Positions 42,443 through 51,369 of a DNA stretch of 64,000 nucleotides are shown in pieces (position 1 is the stretch's first letter; the number at the start of each line of letters is the position of its first letter). The position numbers and the translations under genes are program-made. The stretch spans positions 62,001 through 126,000 of the forward strand of contig JAPXRI010000001.1 of NCBI GenBank assembly GCA_033813635.1, read 5' to 3'. The notes below the pieces were generated by a model. It searched no databases and was not told the origin of the DNA. It worked only from the letters and a program-made list of their open reading frames with translations. The stretch comes from JAPXRI01 sp033813635 (GTDB lineage Bacteria; Bacillota; Clostridia; Oscillospirales; QAMX01).

Positions 42443-43147
42443 TCAGATAATCCCCTCGCCCCGCAGCCATTCGATAAAGTCCTTCACCTGCGCGCGGAGG
42501 TTTTCCTCGTGGTAGGCTTTGACCTCTTCCTCGTACTGACTCATAGACGCCGAACGGTCATCCGCGGAAAGGTATCTATTGAGAATTTTATCGTATTCGT
42601 CGGAATCGGCTCCGGGGTCGTAAAACACGCCCACATGATATTTGCCGCTGTTTCCCTCGAGCTTTTTCGCGGTGAGCTCCGCCCGCTTTTTCATATTGTA
42701 TGACGTAACCGACGACACGTCCGGCGTCACCCGGGCATCGTCTTTCGAGATAAACACGACCGCGATCTTCCTTGCCTCGTCCGAGGCCTCCAGCTTGGCG
42801 CCGAGGCCGGAGGAGTCCGGCGTATCGTCAAGAGTTATTCCTGCGGCCGCCGCTTCCTTTCGGATGACAGCCATCGCCTCCTGCTCGCTCATGAAGACCG
42901 GGGGTGCGACCATAACGCAGCCCAGGGAGCCTGTACCCGCGCCGTGCTCGAATATCGGCGCGACAGAACCGGCTCTTTGGCTGCAGCCGCAGAGTGAAAT
43001 CGCCGCGAGCCCGGCGATCGCGGTTTTGACAGCCGCGCTGTTTTCCCAGCGTGACGGGAGCTTTTTTAAAAGGTCGGGGTTGTTGGCCGCAGTCTGCAAA
43101 TCAGGGTATGCGGGGGTTTTGTATTTTTTCATCGGAACAATTTTCAT
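42443..43147 (-). CDS. Unrecognised Cys-containing protein paired with the radical SAM enzyme
   Basis: 234 residues from the ATG 5 bases after GGAGG. A conserved-looking leader-like start (KKYKTPAYPDL...LLKKLPSRWE, about 7-35) precedes a hydrophobic segment ending in LCGCSQ (about 50-57), then VAPIFEHGAGTGSLGCV and a soluble domain. I recall similar proteins in Clostridia (VAPxFEHG...GCV...PPVF) without a function. It could be a lipoprotein with an unusually long cytoplasmic N-terminus or the substrate of the adjacent radical SAM enzyme. It is first in a three-gene operon. Confidence 0.65.
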   Translation of the reverse strand: MKIVPMKKYKTPAYPDLQTAANNPDLLKKLPSRWENSAAVKTAIAGLAAISLCGCSQRAGSVAPIFEHGAGTGSLGCVMVAPPVFMSEQEAMAVIRKEAAAAGITLDDTPDSSGLGAKLEASDEARKIAVVFISKDDARVTPDVSSVTSYNMKKRAELTAKKLEGNSGKYHVGVFYDPGADSDEYDKILNRYLSADDRSASMSQYEEEVKAYHEENLRAQVKDFIEWLRGEGII

Positions 43148-43202
43148 TTCGTCCTCCATTCAGCCGAAATGCGGCTTTAAATTCGCATAAAAATACTTTT
43201 AC

Positions 43203-43224
43203 GGCGTAAAAATAATTTTACGCC
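43203..43224 (-). other. Hairpin in the leader of the radical SAM operon
   Basis: GGCGTAAAA and TTTTACGCC form a perfect 9-base-pair stem with a short loop, between promoter and first gene. The role is unknown: attenuation or an operator. Confidence 0.4.
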
Positions 43225-43296
43225 CTATCCTCCGCGCTTCTTTTCTAATCGATCCACCCTTACGTTTGATGCCGGTCATATTTTACCCGTAATTAA

Positions 43297-43325
43297 ATTA
43301 TAGCACATAATATATAGATATTCAA
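43297..43325 (-). promoter_or_regulatory. Promoter of the radical SAM operon
   Basis: TTGAAT, 17 bases, TATAAT on the minus strand, about 140 bases before the first start codon. Confidence 0.7.
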
Positions 43326-43401
43326 CATAATTTCGCCTAATGCACGTCTGATTTTTGTTGATTTATTAACCGGTTTGTCCCGCTCGAATTATAAAATAAT
43401 A

Positions 43402-43430
43402 TTGTAACGGAGGCGGTTTTGTGGTATGAT
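43402..43430 (+). promoter_or_regulatory. Promoter of corA
   Basis: TTGTAA, 17 bases, TATGAT. The transcript would begin near 43438 and carry a leader of about 240 bases. Confidence 0.65.
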
Positions 43431-43439
43431 ATCGGTGTA

Positions 43440-43675
43440 AAATATTATCAACGGATAAGGAGGCAGGCCTTGATGGACGGCGACCCTGCGGGTCGATTAC
43501 ACCCCGCAACAAAGATGTTTTCATACCGCTACAAACACCACTGGCCCGCCCCAGCGCGTTGACGGCACGGCGTTTTTTTCGTCGCTTTTCGGGTTTAGGT
43601 CGGGTGTTTTCCATGCGTGTCTGAAAACATTCCGGCTATATTTATGCCAAAAATCCGGAAAGGACGGCGAAAAAC
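43440..43675 (+). other. Long GC-rich untranslated leader of corA
   Basis: The leader contains a hairpin GACCC-TGC-GGGTC (about 43481-43493). A possible outer stem pairs GGCAGGCC (about 43463) with GGCCCGCC (about 43543), and a run of seven T lies near 43573-43579. This arrangement resembles a metal-sensing riboswitch followed by a terminator. It lacks the M-box, NiCo and yybP-ykoY motifs I know, so the class is unassigned. A minus-strand ORF here looks spurious. Confidence 0.4.
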
Positions 43676-44611
43676 ATGATGACGGTCTACAGAAAAAAAG
43701 AGGCTGAGCTTACGGCAATCGATACTATAGAGAAAGGCTGCTGGGTCAACCTCGTAAATCCCACCGAAGATGAAATACGCGCGATCGCGGACATGTTCGG
43801 CTTTGAGCTCGACTGGCTCCGTTCGGCGCTGGACGAGGAAGAGAGCGCCCGTATCGAGACCGACGGAGACATGAGCCTGATAATCGTCGACATCCCGATC
43901 GTCGACACGGAATCCACAAGCTTTATGTACACCACTCTCCCGCTGGCGGTTATGCTTTGCGACAGCGCGATCGTGACCGTGTGCCTGAGGGAGACAGCGA
44001 TCTTAAACGATTTCATCACCAACCGCGTTAAAAACTTTTATACGTACAAGAAAAACACCTTTCTTCTGCAGATTCTATATAAGAACGCGACGAAATTTCT
44101 GCAGAACCTCAAACAGATCGACAAGACGAGCACGCAGATCCAGGCGGAGCTCACGCGCTCCTATAAAAACAAGGAGCTTATTCAGCTGCTGGACCTCGAA
44201 AAGTCGCTTGTATATTTCTCAACCTCGCTCACCAGCAACGAGATGGTCCTGCACAAGCTCAAGCGGTTCGATTTCATCCGGAAATACGAGGAGGACAACG
44301 ATCTTCTGGAAGACGTTATCGTCGAGAACCGCCAGGCAATCGAGATGTGTACGATCTACCGCGATATCTTAAGCGGCACAATGGACGCGTTCGCATCCGT
44401 GATCTCGAACAACCTAAACATTGCGATGAAGCTGCTCGCCGCGATCACAATCGTGATGGCTATCCCGACGCTTATTACCGGCATGTGGGGCATGAACCTT
44501 ATCAACCTCCCGTTCGAACACAGCCCATACGGCTTCTGGATCATTACCAGCGCCGCGGCCATCATCTCGGTGCTTGTCGCGTTTATCATGCATAAAAAGA
44601 AGATGTTCTAA
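43676..44611 (+). CDS. corA: CorA-family magnesium/divalent-metal channel
   Basis: 311 residues with a long helical cytoplasmic domain and two C-terminal membrane helices. The signature GMN lies at about 272-274 (GMWGMNL) between them. It forms a pentameric Mg2+ (or Co2+) channel. The long leader suggests control by metal level. A strong terminator follows. Confidence 0.92.
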   Translation: MMTVYRKKEAELTAIDTIEKGCWVNLVNPTEDEIRAIADMFGFELDWLRSALDEEESARIETDGDMSLIIVDIPIVDTESTSFMYTTLPLAVMLCDSAIVTVCLRETAILNDFITNRVKNFYTYKKNTFLLQILYKNATKFLQNLKQIDKTSTQIQAELTRSYKNKELIQLLDLEKSLVYFSTSLTSNEMVLHKLKRFDFIRKYEEDNDLLEDVIVENRQAIEMCTIYRDILSGTMDAFASVISNNLNIAMKLLAAITIVMAIPTLITGMWGMNLINLPFEHSPYGFWIITSAAAIISVLVAFIMHKKKMF

Positions 44612-44615
44612 AACG

Positions 44616-44655
44616 AAAAGGGATCGGCCCGCAGGATACCGATCCCGTTTTTTAT
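44616..44655 (+). terminator. Terminator of corA
   Basis: GGGATCGG, an 11-base loop, CCGATCCC and a run of six T. Confidence 0.9.
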
Positions 44656-44824
44656 TTTCCGCGGATAAGCTCGCCGCTTTATTCTAATCCGACGTTTTTT
44701 GACTTCCGGTGTCGGCGGAGTATAATCGCGGCCTTTTGTCTGTTTACACGCGCCGCCGAAGGTATTATAATACAGCCGTCGTAAATTCATGTAAAGAGAG
44801 TCGGTTGCTATTTACAACACTGTT

Positions 44825-45982
44825 TTGTTTTTTCTGAGAAACGCGCTTTACGCGATGGCAGCGCAGTTTTTCACCGGCACGATTATCCAGAACTTCCTGA
44901 TCTCGCTCGGCGCGGACTCTGCGCAAGTCGGTGTTTACGTCACCGTGGTCAACAGCGTCAACATAGTGGCGACGCTGCTCTTCTCCGGCAGCTCCGACCG
45001 GTCAAAGGACGTAAAAACCGCAATCTCGCGGTTTTATATTCTGATCGGCCTTACATACCCCGGCCTCGCGGCACTCTGCCTTGCCTCCGGTATCGGCATC
45101 AAGTACTCATTTATCATCGTTCTTATCCTCGGCGCGTGCAACTCGCTTTTCGTCCAGCTGCGCACTATGTCCGATTATAAAACGCCCTATCTGATATTCG
45201 ACAGAGACCATTATCGGAAAATCCTGCCCCTCGACGGCATTATCTCCGGCTCGGCCTGCATCCTCACGAGCCTTTTGCTGACGTTTATCCTTCGGAAAAT
45301 TCCGTATTTCGCCGCGATGCCGGCGGCCTTTCTGATCGCGGCAGGTTTTATTTTCGCCTCCTCTGTCCTGAACAAACGCCTTCGCATACAAAACGCGTTC
45401 CCTACGCCCGAGAAAAAAGCGAGTGTCATCGACGTGATCAGATCGCCGAAATTCACCGCGTTCATTGCGCCGAATTTCGTGCGCGGGCTCGCCCGCGGGG
45501 TTTTCGACCTGACAGCGGTGTTCGGCCTCTACGAGAGAATCCTCAACAGCTCCACCTCCGTCATCCTCGTGACCTGCGCGAACGCCGCCTCGATGCTCGC
45601 ATGTTTTTCGTATTCGCTCGGCGCGAAGAAGCTCAACAATCGGTTTTTCGTACTTACCGGCACGCTTCTGATGTCGCTGATGCCGGCGCTGCCGTTTCTG
45701 CCCACCTCCGGGTTTATCGCCCTTTATTTTGTCTGCTATCTCGGGGCGACGCTGGTGGACTACTCTATCCCGCTGATCGTCTATGATTTCGTGCCGTACG
45801 AGATTGCGAGCACTTACAACGCCTGGCGCATGATGCTGACTACGCTCGGCAACTCTCTTGCCGCGCTTGCCGCGGGCAGGCTCACCGGGCACGCGCCTAC
45901 GCCGCTGATCTACGCTGTCGCCGCGGCGTTCCAGCTGTTCTGCGGTCTCTGGTACGGTTTTTACAGAGAGCGGAAATCCTGA
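44825..45982 (+). CDS. MFS-type transporter
   Basis: About 385 residues with twelve predicted helices. The N-terminal half includes GSSDRSKDVKT, a variant of the MFS loop 2-3 motif. Substrate unknown. The start is unclear: TTG at 44825 has no ribosome site, whereas AAAGAGAG lies 9 bases before an in-frame ATT at 44810. It ends just before a terminator shared with the convergent sialidase-like gene. Confidence 0.8.
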   Translation: MFFLRNALYAMAAQFFTGTIIQNFLISLGADSAQVGVYVTVVNSVNIVATLLFSGSSDRSKDVKTAISRFYILIGLTYPGLAALCLASGIGIKYSFIIVLILGACNSLFVQLRTMSDYKTPYLIFDRDHYRKILPLDGIISGSACILTSLLLTFILRKIPYFAAMPAAFLIAAGFIFASSVLNKRLRIQNAFPTPEKKASVIDVIRSPKFTAFIAPNFVRGLARGVFDLTAVFGLYERILNSSTSVILVTCANAASMLACFSYSLGAKKLNNRFFVLTGTLLMSLMPALPFLPTSGFIALYFVCYLGATLVDYSIPLIVYDFVPYEIASTYNAWRMMLTTLGNSLAALAAGRLTGHAPTPLIYAVAAAFQLFCGLWYGFYRERKS

Positions 45983-46056
45983 GCATTTCCCGACCCGGAT
46001 TGCCGGAATATTGTTTCGAACCTACGAGTACATAGAAACCGGATATGAGCTGAAAT

Positions 46057-46099
46057 AAACACGTCTTGCCGGCTATTACTGTCGGCAAGGCGTGTTTTT
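46057..46099. terminator. Bidirectional terminator
   Basis: AAACACGtCTTGCCG and CGGCAAGgCGTGTTT form a long stem with an 11-base loop, with T on the right and A on the left, between convergent genes. Confidence 0.88.
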
Positions 46100-46101
46100 G
46101 C

Positions 46102-47361
46102 TCAGTATCTTTTAATCCTATCAAGCTCCCCGATCGGGATTGACGAGACCAGAATGTCCTCCTTGTTCTGCGCGTAGATGATGAACAACCTGTCACCCGC
46201 GACGCAGGAGTGGGGGTAGTGGAAGCCGAGACCCTTCGCGCGGCCGGCGTATTTCCTCGGGGCCGCTTTGAACGCGACGACGGCGGTCTGCGTAAAGTCG
46301 TAGCCGTCCTCCGAAACGGAGATGCAGAGCTGATCCCTGCGCTTTCCGGCGTTGTTGATCAGGTATATCCTGCCGTCGGGCAGCCTTCCGACATTGGTGC
46401 GCGCGCCGGAATCGGGGAACTCCGTCCGTTCGATCTCCGTCCAGCTTCCGCCCTCGTCGAAGCTGAACTGAGCGTATTCCCGCTCGTTCCCGCTGCGCCA
46501 GATACGCACCCACACGCCATCCGCTGCGCGGTACGCGTAGGTCGGCTCGCAGCAGTAAACGCCGTGCTTTTCGAAAAATGCGTTTCGCCAGTCACGGTAG
46601 GTCTTTCCCTCCTTCAGCATCCAGCCGCCGGGCATCATGTCCCATTGGGGCATGTGGCGCGCATCGGCGAGGTACGCCGCGATATTCTTCGCCGTCTCGC
46701 CGCCATAACCGACGGCGTTGTAAATATCGGCGTTTAAAACGTCGGGAGTAATTGTTGATATGTCCGGGAAATCCTCGTTCAGCCGGAAAACCGGGCCGAA
46801 AGAGCCGTCGCTTCCTATTTCACGCGCGACTCTGCCTATTCCTGGATAGTTGATGCCCTTTGCGGCGTCGGCGACCGCGTAGAGCTTACCTCCTACCTTC
46901 GCAAAGCCGTTCGCGCAGAGCATCAGGTGCCAGTGCCCGCAGTTGTCGTTTTCCCAGGAGTTTTCGGATTTGCTCCCCGTGCCGCAGCGGTCGTGAGGGC
47001 GGTGACCCGGGAGTCGGTTCCCGTTTTCATCCTTCTTTTCATGGTTAAGAAGCGGTTTCTCCATTTTCGGAAACAGCACCGCCTCTTCGCTTTTCGTGTC
47101 GGACCAGGTTTTGCCCAGATCCTTCGAATAGGCGTATCTTATGTACTGTCCCGGCGAATCCTCGTCCATCCAGTGTGTACTCCACTCGGCGAACAGCGCG
47201 CCGTCGAAGTAAACGATGTGCGCGTGCAGGTTGAACGCGCCGAGCTCCTGCGTCGGCGTACCCTCGAAAAGCATCGTCGTCTCCGAGGGCAGAACCTCGA
47301 GCCCCAGGTCCGGCTTTTCAAGGTCGGGTTTCGCAGCCATGCGGATCGTTCTGTTTTGCAT
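46102..47361 (-). CDS. Sialidase-fold (BNR-repeat) protein
   Basis: 419 residues from the second ATG, 7 bases after AGGAG. Asp-box-like repeats (SKDLGKTW, SFDEGGSWTEI, SEDGYDF) indicate a six-bladed exo-sialidase-like propeller. No signal peptide is seen. The substrate could be sialic acid or another acidic or rare sugar; many intracellular members have unknown specificity. It is monocistronic, between convergent and tandem terminators. Confidence 0.78.
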   Translation of the reverse strand: MQNRTIRMAAKPDLEKPDLGLEVLPSETTMLFEGTPTQELGAFNLHAHIVYFDGALFAEWSTHWMDEDSPGQYIRYAYSKDLGKTWSDTKSEEAVLFPKMEKPLLNHEKKDENGNRLPGHRPHDRCGTGSKSENSWENDNCGHWHLMLCANGFAKVGGKLYAVADAAKGINYPGIGRVAREIGSDGSFGPVFRLNEDFPDISTITPDVLNADIYNAVGYGGETAKNIAAYLADARHMPQWDMMPGGWMLKEGKTYRDWRNAFFEKHGVYCCEPTYAYRAADGVWVRIWRSGNEREYAQFSFDEGGSWTEIERTEFPDSGARTNVGRLPDGRIYLINNAGKRRDQLCISVSEDGYDFTQTAVVAFKAAPRKYAGRAKGLGFHYPHSCVAGDRLFIIYAQNKEDILVSSIPIGELDRIKRY

Positions 47362-47582
47362 ATGCATGCTCCTTTCGTCTAATCAAGGTTATTTGTCAAT
47401 TTTTCCGGATTTGTATCGATATATCAGTAAATTTCCAGATAATCCCGCTCGTTTCTGACGACATGGTCGTGATAGGTTTTTTACCAAACCGGGTATCCGA
47501 TTTGCTTTGTGAGGTTCCCTTTGAATCGATGTACGATGCGGGACACATACAGCGGGTTACAGTCATTTCCCCTCATCCAATT

Positions 47583-47622
47583 AAAAAAGCGCGGGAAAGG
47601 GCATGTGCGCCCTTCCCGCGCT
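47583..47622 (-). terminator. Terminator of tyrS
   Basis: On the minus strand AGCGCGGGAAGGGC, a 6-base loop, GCCCTTTCCCGCGCT and TTTTT. Confidence 0.92.
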
Positions 47623-47626
47623 TATA

Positions 47627-48841
47627 TTACTTTATTTTGACGAATTTGCCCTTGCCGACGGCTACAACCGTGCCGGAGGCGTAGGGAATCGCGAAGTCTA
47701 AGCATTTTTCGCCGTTTATTTTGACCCCGCCCTGCTTGATCAGGCGGCGCGCCTCGCTGTTTGACGGGGCGAGCCCCGCTGCCGCGATCGCCCTGATTAA
47801 GTCGATGCTGCCGTCGCCGGTCATCAGGTCTTCCGCAGTGAGCTCCGGGATATCCTCGGGCACGAGGCTTTTCTGGAAGACCGAGACGAACAGCGTCTCC
47901 GCTTTTTTTGCCTCTTCCTCACCGTGGTAAAGCCTTGTAATCTCACGGGCGAGGCCCATCTTCACGTCTCTCGGATTGGTCTTCGGATCCTTTAGGCTCG
48001 CCTCTATCTCCCTGACCCTCGCCGGGTGCACGTCGGTGGCAAGGTTATAGTATTTGACGATCAGATTGTCCGGGATCTGCATCACTTTTCTGTACATCAC
48101 GTCGGCCGGCTCGTTGATACCCACATAGTTGCCGAGGCTTTTTGACATTTTCTCGGAGCCGTCGATACCCTCGAGGAGCGGCATGAACAGCGCTGCCTGG
48201 CTTTTCTCGATGCCGTAATCCTTCTGGATGTTTCTGCCCATCAGAATGTTGAAACGCTGGTCCGTGCCTCCGAGCTCGATATCCGATTTCAGCGCAACGG
48301 AATCATAGGACTGCATCAGCGGGTAGAAAAACTCGTGGAGCCCGATCGCCTCGTTAGCCTTGTAGCGCTTTTCAAAATCGTCCCTCTCGAGCATGCGCGC
48401 CACCGTCACCTTCGAGGCGAGCATGATCACGTCCTTAAACGTGAGCTTGGCCAGCCACTCGCTGTTGAAGTGCACGTTCGTTTTGCTTCTGTCGAGAATC
48501 TTAAAAACCTGCTCCTGGTAGGTCCTCGCGTTCTCGAGCACCTCGGCCTCCGTCAGCTGTTTTCGGGTCTTGCTCCGCCCTGTCGGGTCGCCGATCATCC
48601 CGGTAAAGTCCCCGATGATGATGTCGGCAACGTGCCCCAGGTCCTGAATCTGGCGTATTTTGCGCAGCACGACCGCGTGGCCGATATGGATGTCGGGCGA
48701 CGAAGGGTCCAGGCCGAGCTTGACATGGATCGGCTCTCCGGTTTCTATCGCTTTTTTCAGCTTATCCTCAAGGTCTTCCCTGCCGATGATTTCCTCAGCG
48801 CCTTTTAGGATGATATCCATCTGTTCCGATACGCTTAGCAT
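47627..48841 (-). CDS. tyrS: Tyrosyl-tRNA synthetase
   Basis: 404 residues. The class I motifs are HIGH at 52-55 and KMSKS at 231-235, and GLDPSSPDIH and GGTDQRFN mark the tyrosine-binding pocket of the TyrZ-like type. A C-terminal S4 RNA-binding domain ends the protein (RRLIKQGGVKING). It charges tRNA-Tyr. Unlike many Clostridia it has no T-box leader here: only 83 bases separate it from the upstream gene, and these hold a terminator. Confidence 0.95.
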   Translation of the reverse strand: MLSVSEQMDIILKGAEEIIGREDLEDKLKKAIETGEPIHVKLGLDPSSPDIHIGHAVVLRKIRQIQDLGHVADIIIGDFTGMIGDPTGRSKTRKQLTEAEVLENARTYQEQVFKILDRSKTNVHFNSEWLAKLTFKDVIMLASKVTVARMLERDDFEKRYKANEAIGLHEFFYPLMQSYDSVALKSDIELGGTDQRFNILMGRNIQKDYGIEKSQAALFMPLLEGIDGSEKMSKSLGNYVGINEPADVMYRKVMQIPDNLIVKYYNLATDVHPARVREIEASLKDPKTNPRDVKMGLAREITRLYHGEEEAKKAETLFVSVFQKSLVPEDIPELTAEDLMTGDGSIDLIRAIAAAGLAPSNSEARRLIKQGGVKINGEKCLDFAIPYASGTVVAVGKGKFVKIK

Positions 48842-48864
48842 ACTTCTTCCCCGTTTCTAAAACT

Positions 48865-48909
48865 TAAAAAGGGGACGGCAACGGCATTTCGAATGCGCAA
48901 ACCGTCCCC
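48865..48909 (-). terminator. Terminator of the Gfo/Idh gene
   Basis: GGGGACGG and CCGTCCCC enclose a 23-base loop with an inner hairpin, then TTTTT on the minus strand. Confidence 0.85.
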
Positions 48910-48924
48910 TCTATGTATTATCGC

Positions 48925-50076
48925 TTAAATCTCAGGAATCGCGATCTCGATTTCCCTGCCGATCTCCGCCGACTTGCAGATACCGTCTATAATCGCCTGA
49001 TTGTAGAGAATCTGGCTGGACGGGACCGGAGCCTCGCCGTTGTTGATGATCGCGTCAAGGAACGAGCGGATCTTCTTGTCGAACAGGCCGGGGCCTTTGT
49101 TTTCCTGAATCGGGATCGTGGTCTGGCACTGCTTACCGGCTACGTCGTGGTAGAGCGTCATCGGGCCGCCGACCGAACCGTTCCAGCAGTCCGTCGACGG
49201 AATGCGGAGCGCGCCTTTTTTACCGAGGATGACCGTGTCTCCCGGAGTGTCGAGGTGCATTGCCCAGGAAATACGGAAGTCGAGGATGATGCCGCCCTCG
49301 AGACGGATAAACGCGGCGGCGAAATCGTCGACGTTGAAGCGGCAGGCGTTCTCGGGCAGCGAGTACTCAAGGCTCTTCCCGAAGAAGTCCGACGTATAGC
49401 CCGTGACGGTCAGCGGCTTCGGATAGCCGATCGCGTTCAGGACCATGTCGAGCGAGTAGCAGCCTATATCGCCGAGAGCGCCGATGCCCGCGGTCTTCTT
49501 CTCGATGAACGTGGAGTTCGGAATGCCGCGCCTGCGGCCGCCGCCGGTCTGGATATAGTATACCTCGCCGAGCGCTCCGGACTGCACGATTCTCTTGATC
49601 ATCTGCATATTTGCGTCGAACCTGGGCTGGAAGCCGATCGAGAGGATCTTTCCGCTCTTCTTCTCGGCGCGGCAGATCTCGACGGCCTCCTCGGTCGTCA
49701 CGCACATCGGCTTCTCAAGCAGCACGTTGACGCCCTTGTTCAGCGCGTCTATCGTGCAGGGGGCGTGCTGCGTGTTGTATGTGCAGACGCTGACCGCGTC
49801 AAGCTCTTCGTTCTCGAGCATTTCCTTGTGGCTCGGGTAGAGCCTGACGTTCTCAAGGCCGTACCTCTTGAAAAACTTCTCGGCTTTGCCGGGAATCAAA
49901 TCGGCGCCGGCGACGATTTCCACGTCGTCCATGCGCATGTAGCTTTCTATATGGGATTCGGCTATCCATCCCGTTCCGATGATGCCGACCTTGAGCTTGC
50001 GCCCGGTCTTCGCTTTTTCCTCGGGCTCTTCGTCCTTCTGGAATTTGGAGAGTACCTCGTCTCCCATTCCTGCCAT
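48925..50076 (-). CDS. Gfo/Idh/MocA-family oxidoreductase
   Basis: 383 residues. After an unusual charged extension of about 28 residues come the Rossmann motif GIIGTGWIAESH and EKPMCVTTEEA, the family's EKP site, then the C-terminal sheet domain with GGGRRRGIPN and ALGDIGCYSLDM. Members oxidise or reduce sugars and inositols with NAD(P). Substrate unknown. AAGGAG precedes the ATG. It is monocistronic. Confidence 0.88.
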   Translation of the reverse strand: MAGMGDEVLSKFQKDEEPEEKAKTGRKLKVGIIGTGWIAESHIESYMRMDDVEIVAGADLIPGKAEKFFKRYGLENVRLYPSHKEMLENEELDAVSVCTYNTQHAPCTIDALNKGVNVLLEKPMCVTTEEAVEICRAEKKSGKILSIGFQPRFDANMQMIKRIVQSGALGEVYYIQTGGGRRRGIPNSTFIEKKTAGIGALGDIGCYSLDMVLNAIGYPKPLTVTGYTSDFFGKSLEYSLPENACRFNVDDFAAAFIRLEGGIILDFRISWAMHLDTPGDTVILGKKGALRIPSTDCWNGSVGGPMTLYHDVAGKQCQTTIPIQENKGPGLFDKKIRSFLDAIINNGEAPVPSSQILYNQAIIDGICKSAEIGREIEIAIPEI

Positions 50077-50192
50077 ATTTTTTCAACTCCTTATAGTAGT
50101 TATTACAGAGTTTACCACTTATTCGACGAAATTGCAAGACCGGCGCGCGATGTTTTGCGCGGGGCAAGCTTTTTTTTGCGGTCAAAATATGG

Positions 50193-50198
50193 TATACT
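50193..50198 (+). promoter_or_regulatory. Extended -10 promoter for the recombinase gene
   Basis: TGGTATACT gives an extended -10, with only a T-rich -35. It is followed by a leader of about 100 bases containing a hairpin at 50256-50283 (AGAGACAaCGGG/CCCGTGTCTCT). Confidence 0.45.
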
Positions 50199-50308
50199 TA
50201 ATCGGTGCTAAAAAACGGTGACACGGTACCGATATTATTTAGAAGTAGAATATTAAGAGACAACGGGCTGTACCCGTGTCTCTCAAAAAAGAGGGAAATC
50301 GTTTTAGT

Positions 50309-51322
50309 ATGGATTACCGCGCTGAGTCGCCCGAGGTATTGCGGCGCTTTCTCACCTATATAGAAACGATTCGGGGCAAGTCGGGAAAAACCGCGGAGGA
50401 ATACTTCCTGGACCTCCGCATATTTTTCCGTTACCTGAAGCGGCACAGAGGGCTTGTTCCCGCAGACGTCGACTTCAACGATATCCCGATAGACGACGTC
50501 GACGTGAAGCTTCTCGAAACCGTCACGCTGATGGATATCTACGACTACATGGCATTCTTGAACGCCGAGCGCGAATACCGCCGTCCCGGTGAGGTGTCCG
50601 ACGGAAAACCCGGAATAGGCAACGCCGCGCGGGCACGGAAGGTCGCATCGCTCCGGTCGTTTTTCAAATACCTCACCTCAAAGGCGATGCTTTTAAAAGA
50701 AAACCCGGCCGCCGAGCTCGACGCGCCGAAGCTAAAACGCGCGCTGCCCAGGTATCTGACCCTTGAGGAGAGCATTTCGCTGCTTGAGTCCGTCAAAGGC
50801 GCGAACGCCGAGCGGGACTATCTGATTCTGACGCTGTTTTTAAACTGCGGGCTGCGGGTGTCAGAGCTGGTCGGAATCAATCTGTCCGACATCAAAGACG
50901 GCGCGCTGACCGTCACCGGCAAGGGCAACAAGGAGCGCACCGTGTTTTTAAACGAGGCCTGCCTCTCCGCGCTGGATGCCTATCTAAAGGTCCGCGGGAA
51001 ATACGCTTCGGCTTCCGAGCCCGCGCTGTTCGTCTCGGAGCAGAAAAGGCGCATCGCGGCTGTTACCGTTAAAAAGCTGGTGCAAAAGCACCTCCGGGAG
51101 GCAGGACTGGACGTAACGAAATACTCCGCCCACAAGCTCCGCCATACTGCCGCTACGCTGATGTACCGGAACGGCGTCGACGTGCTGACGCTAAAGGAAA
51201 TTCTCGGGCACGAGCAGCTAAACACCACGCAGATCTATACGCATCTGTCAAACGACGACGCCCGCCGCGCCGCCGACGCCAACCCGCTTTCTCATGTTAA
51301 AAAGCAGAGGTCCGAGGACTAA
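50309..51322 (+). CDS. XerC/D-like tyrosine recombinase
   Basis: 337 residues from the ATG at 50309. An N-terminal SAM-like core-binding domain precedes the catalytic domain with Arg in CGLRVSEL, Lys in GKGNKER, HKLRH, LGH and the nucleophile Tyr in TQIYTHL. It is likely a chromosomal dimer-resolution or related recombinase; no integron or phage context is present. It is followed closely by a small membrane protein gene. A GTG at 50276 is possible but less likely. Confidence 0.88.
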   Translation: MDYRAESPEVLRRFLTYIETIRGKSGKTAEEYFLDLRIFFRYLKRHRGLVPADVDFNDIPIDDVDVKLLETVTLMDIYDYMAFLNAEREYRRPGEVSDGKPGIGNAARARKVASLRSFFKYLTSKAMLLKENPAAELDAPKLKRALPRYLTLEESISLLESVKGANAERDYLILTLFLNCGLRVSELVGINLSDIKDGALTVTGKGNKERTVFLNEACLSALDAYLKVRGKYASASEPALFVSEQKRRIAAVTVKKLVQKHLREAGLDVTKYSAHKLRHTAATLMYRNGVDVLTLKEILGHEQLNTTQIYTHLSNDDARRAADANPLSHVKKQRSED

Positions 51323-51369
51323 ATGCGCAACTATATCGCCCCCGGCACTAAAAAAACTGGAGTGATTTT

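Noticed and set aside
43366..43614. 82-residue minus-strand ORF (MENTRPKPEKRR...) in the corA leader
   Set aside because: Arg-rich, no ribosome site, and it overlaps a GC-rich structured leader and the corA promoter; typical of a chance frame.
43440..43675. M-box, NiCo or yybP-ykoY riboswitch ahead of corA
   Set aside because: None of the conserved core motifs of these classes could be found, so only an unassigned leader is reported.
47627..48924. T-box leader for tyrS
   Set aside because: Only 83 bases precede tyrS and they contain the upstream gene's terminator; no T-box motif is present.
50256..50283. Hairpin before the recombinase gene as a terminator
   Set aside because: On the plus strand it is followed by A-rich sequence, not T; it is noted only as a leader hairpin.
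50309..51322. Tyrosine recombinase as evidence of a prophage or integrative element
   Set aside because: No excisionase, relaxase, phage or attachment-site repeat is nearby; it reads as a XerC/D-like chromosomal enzyme.
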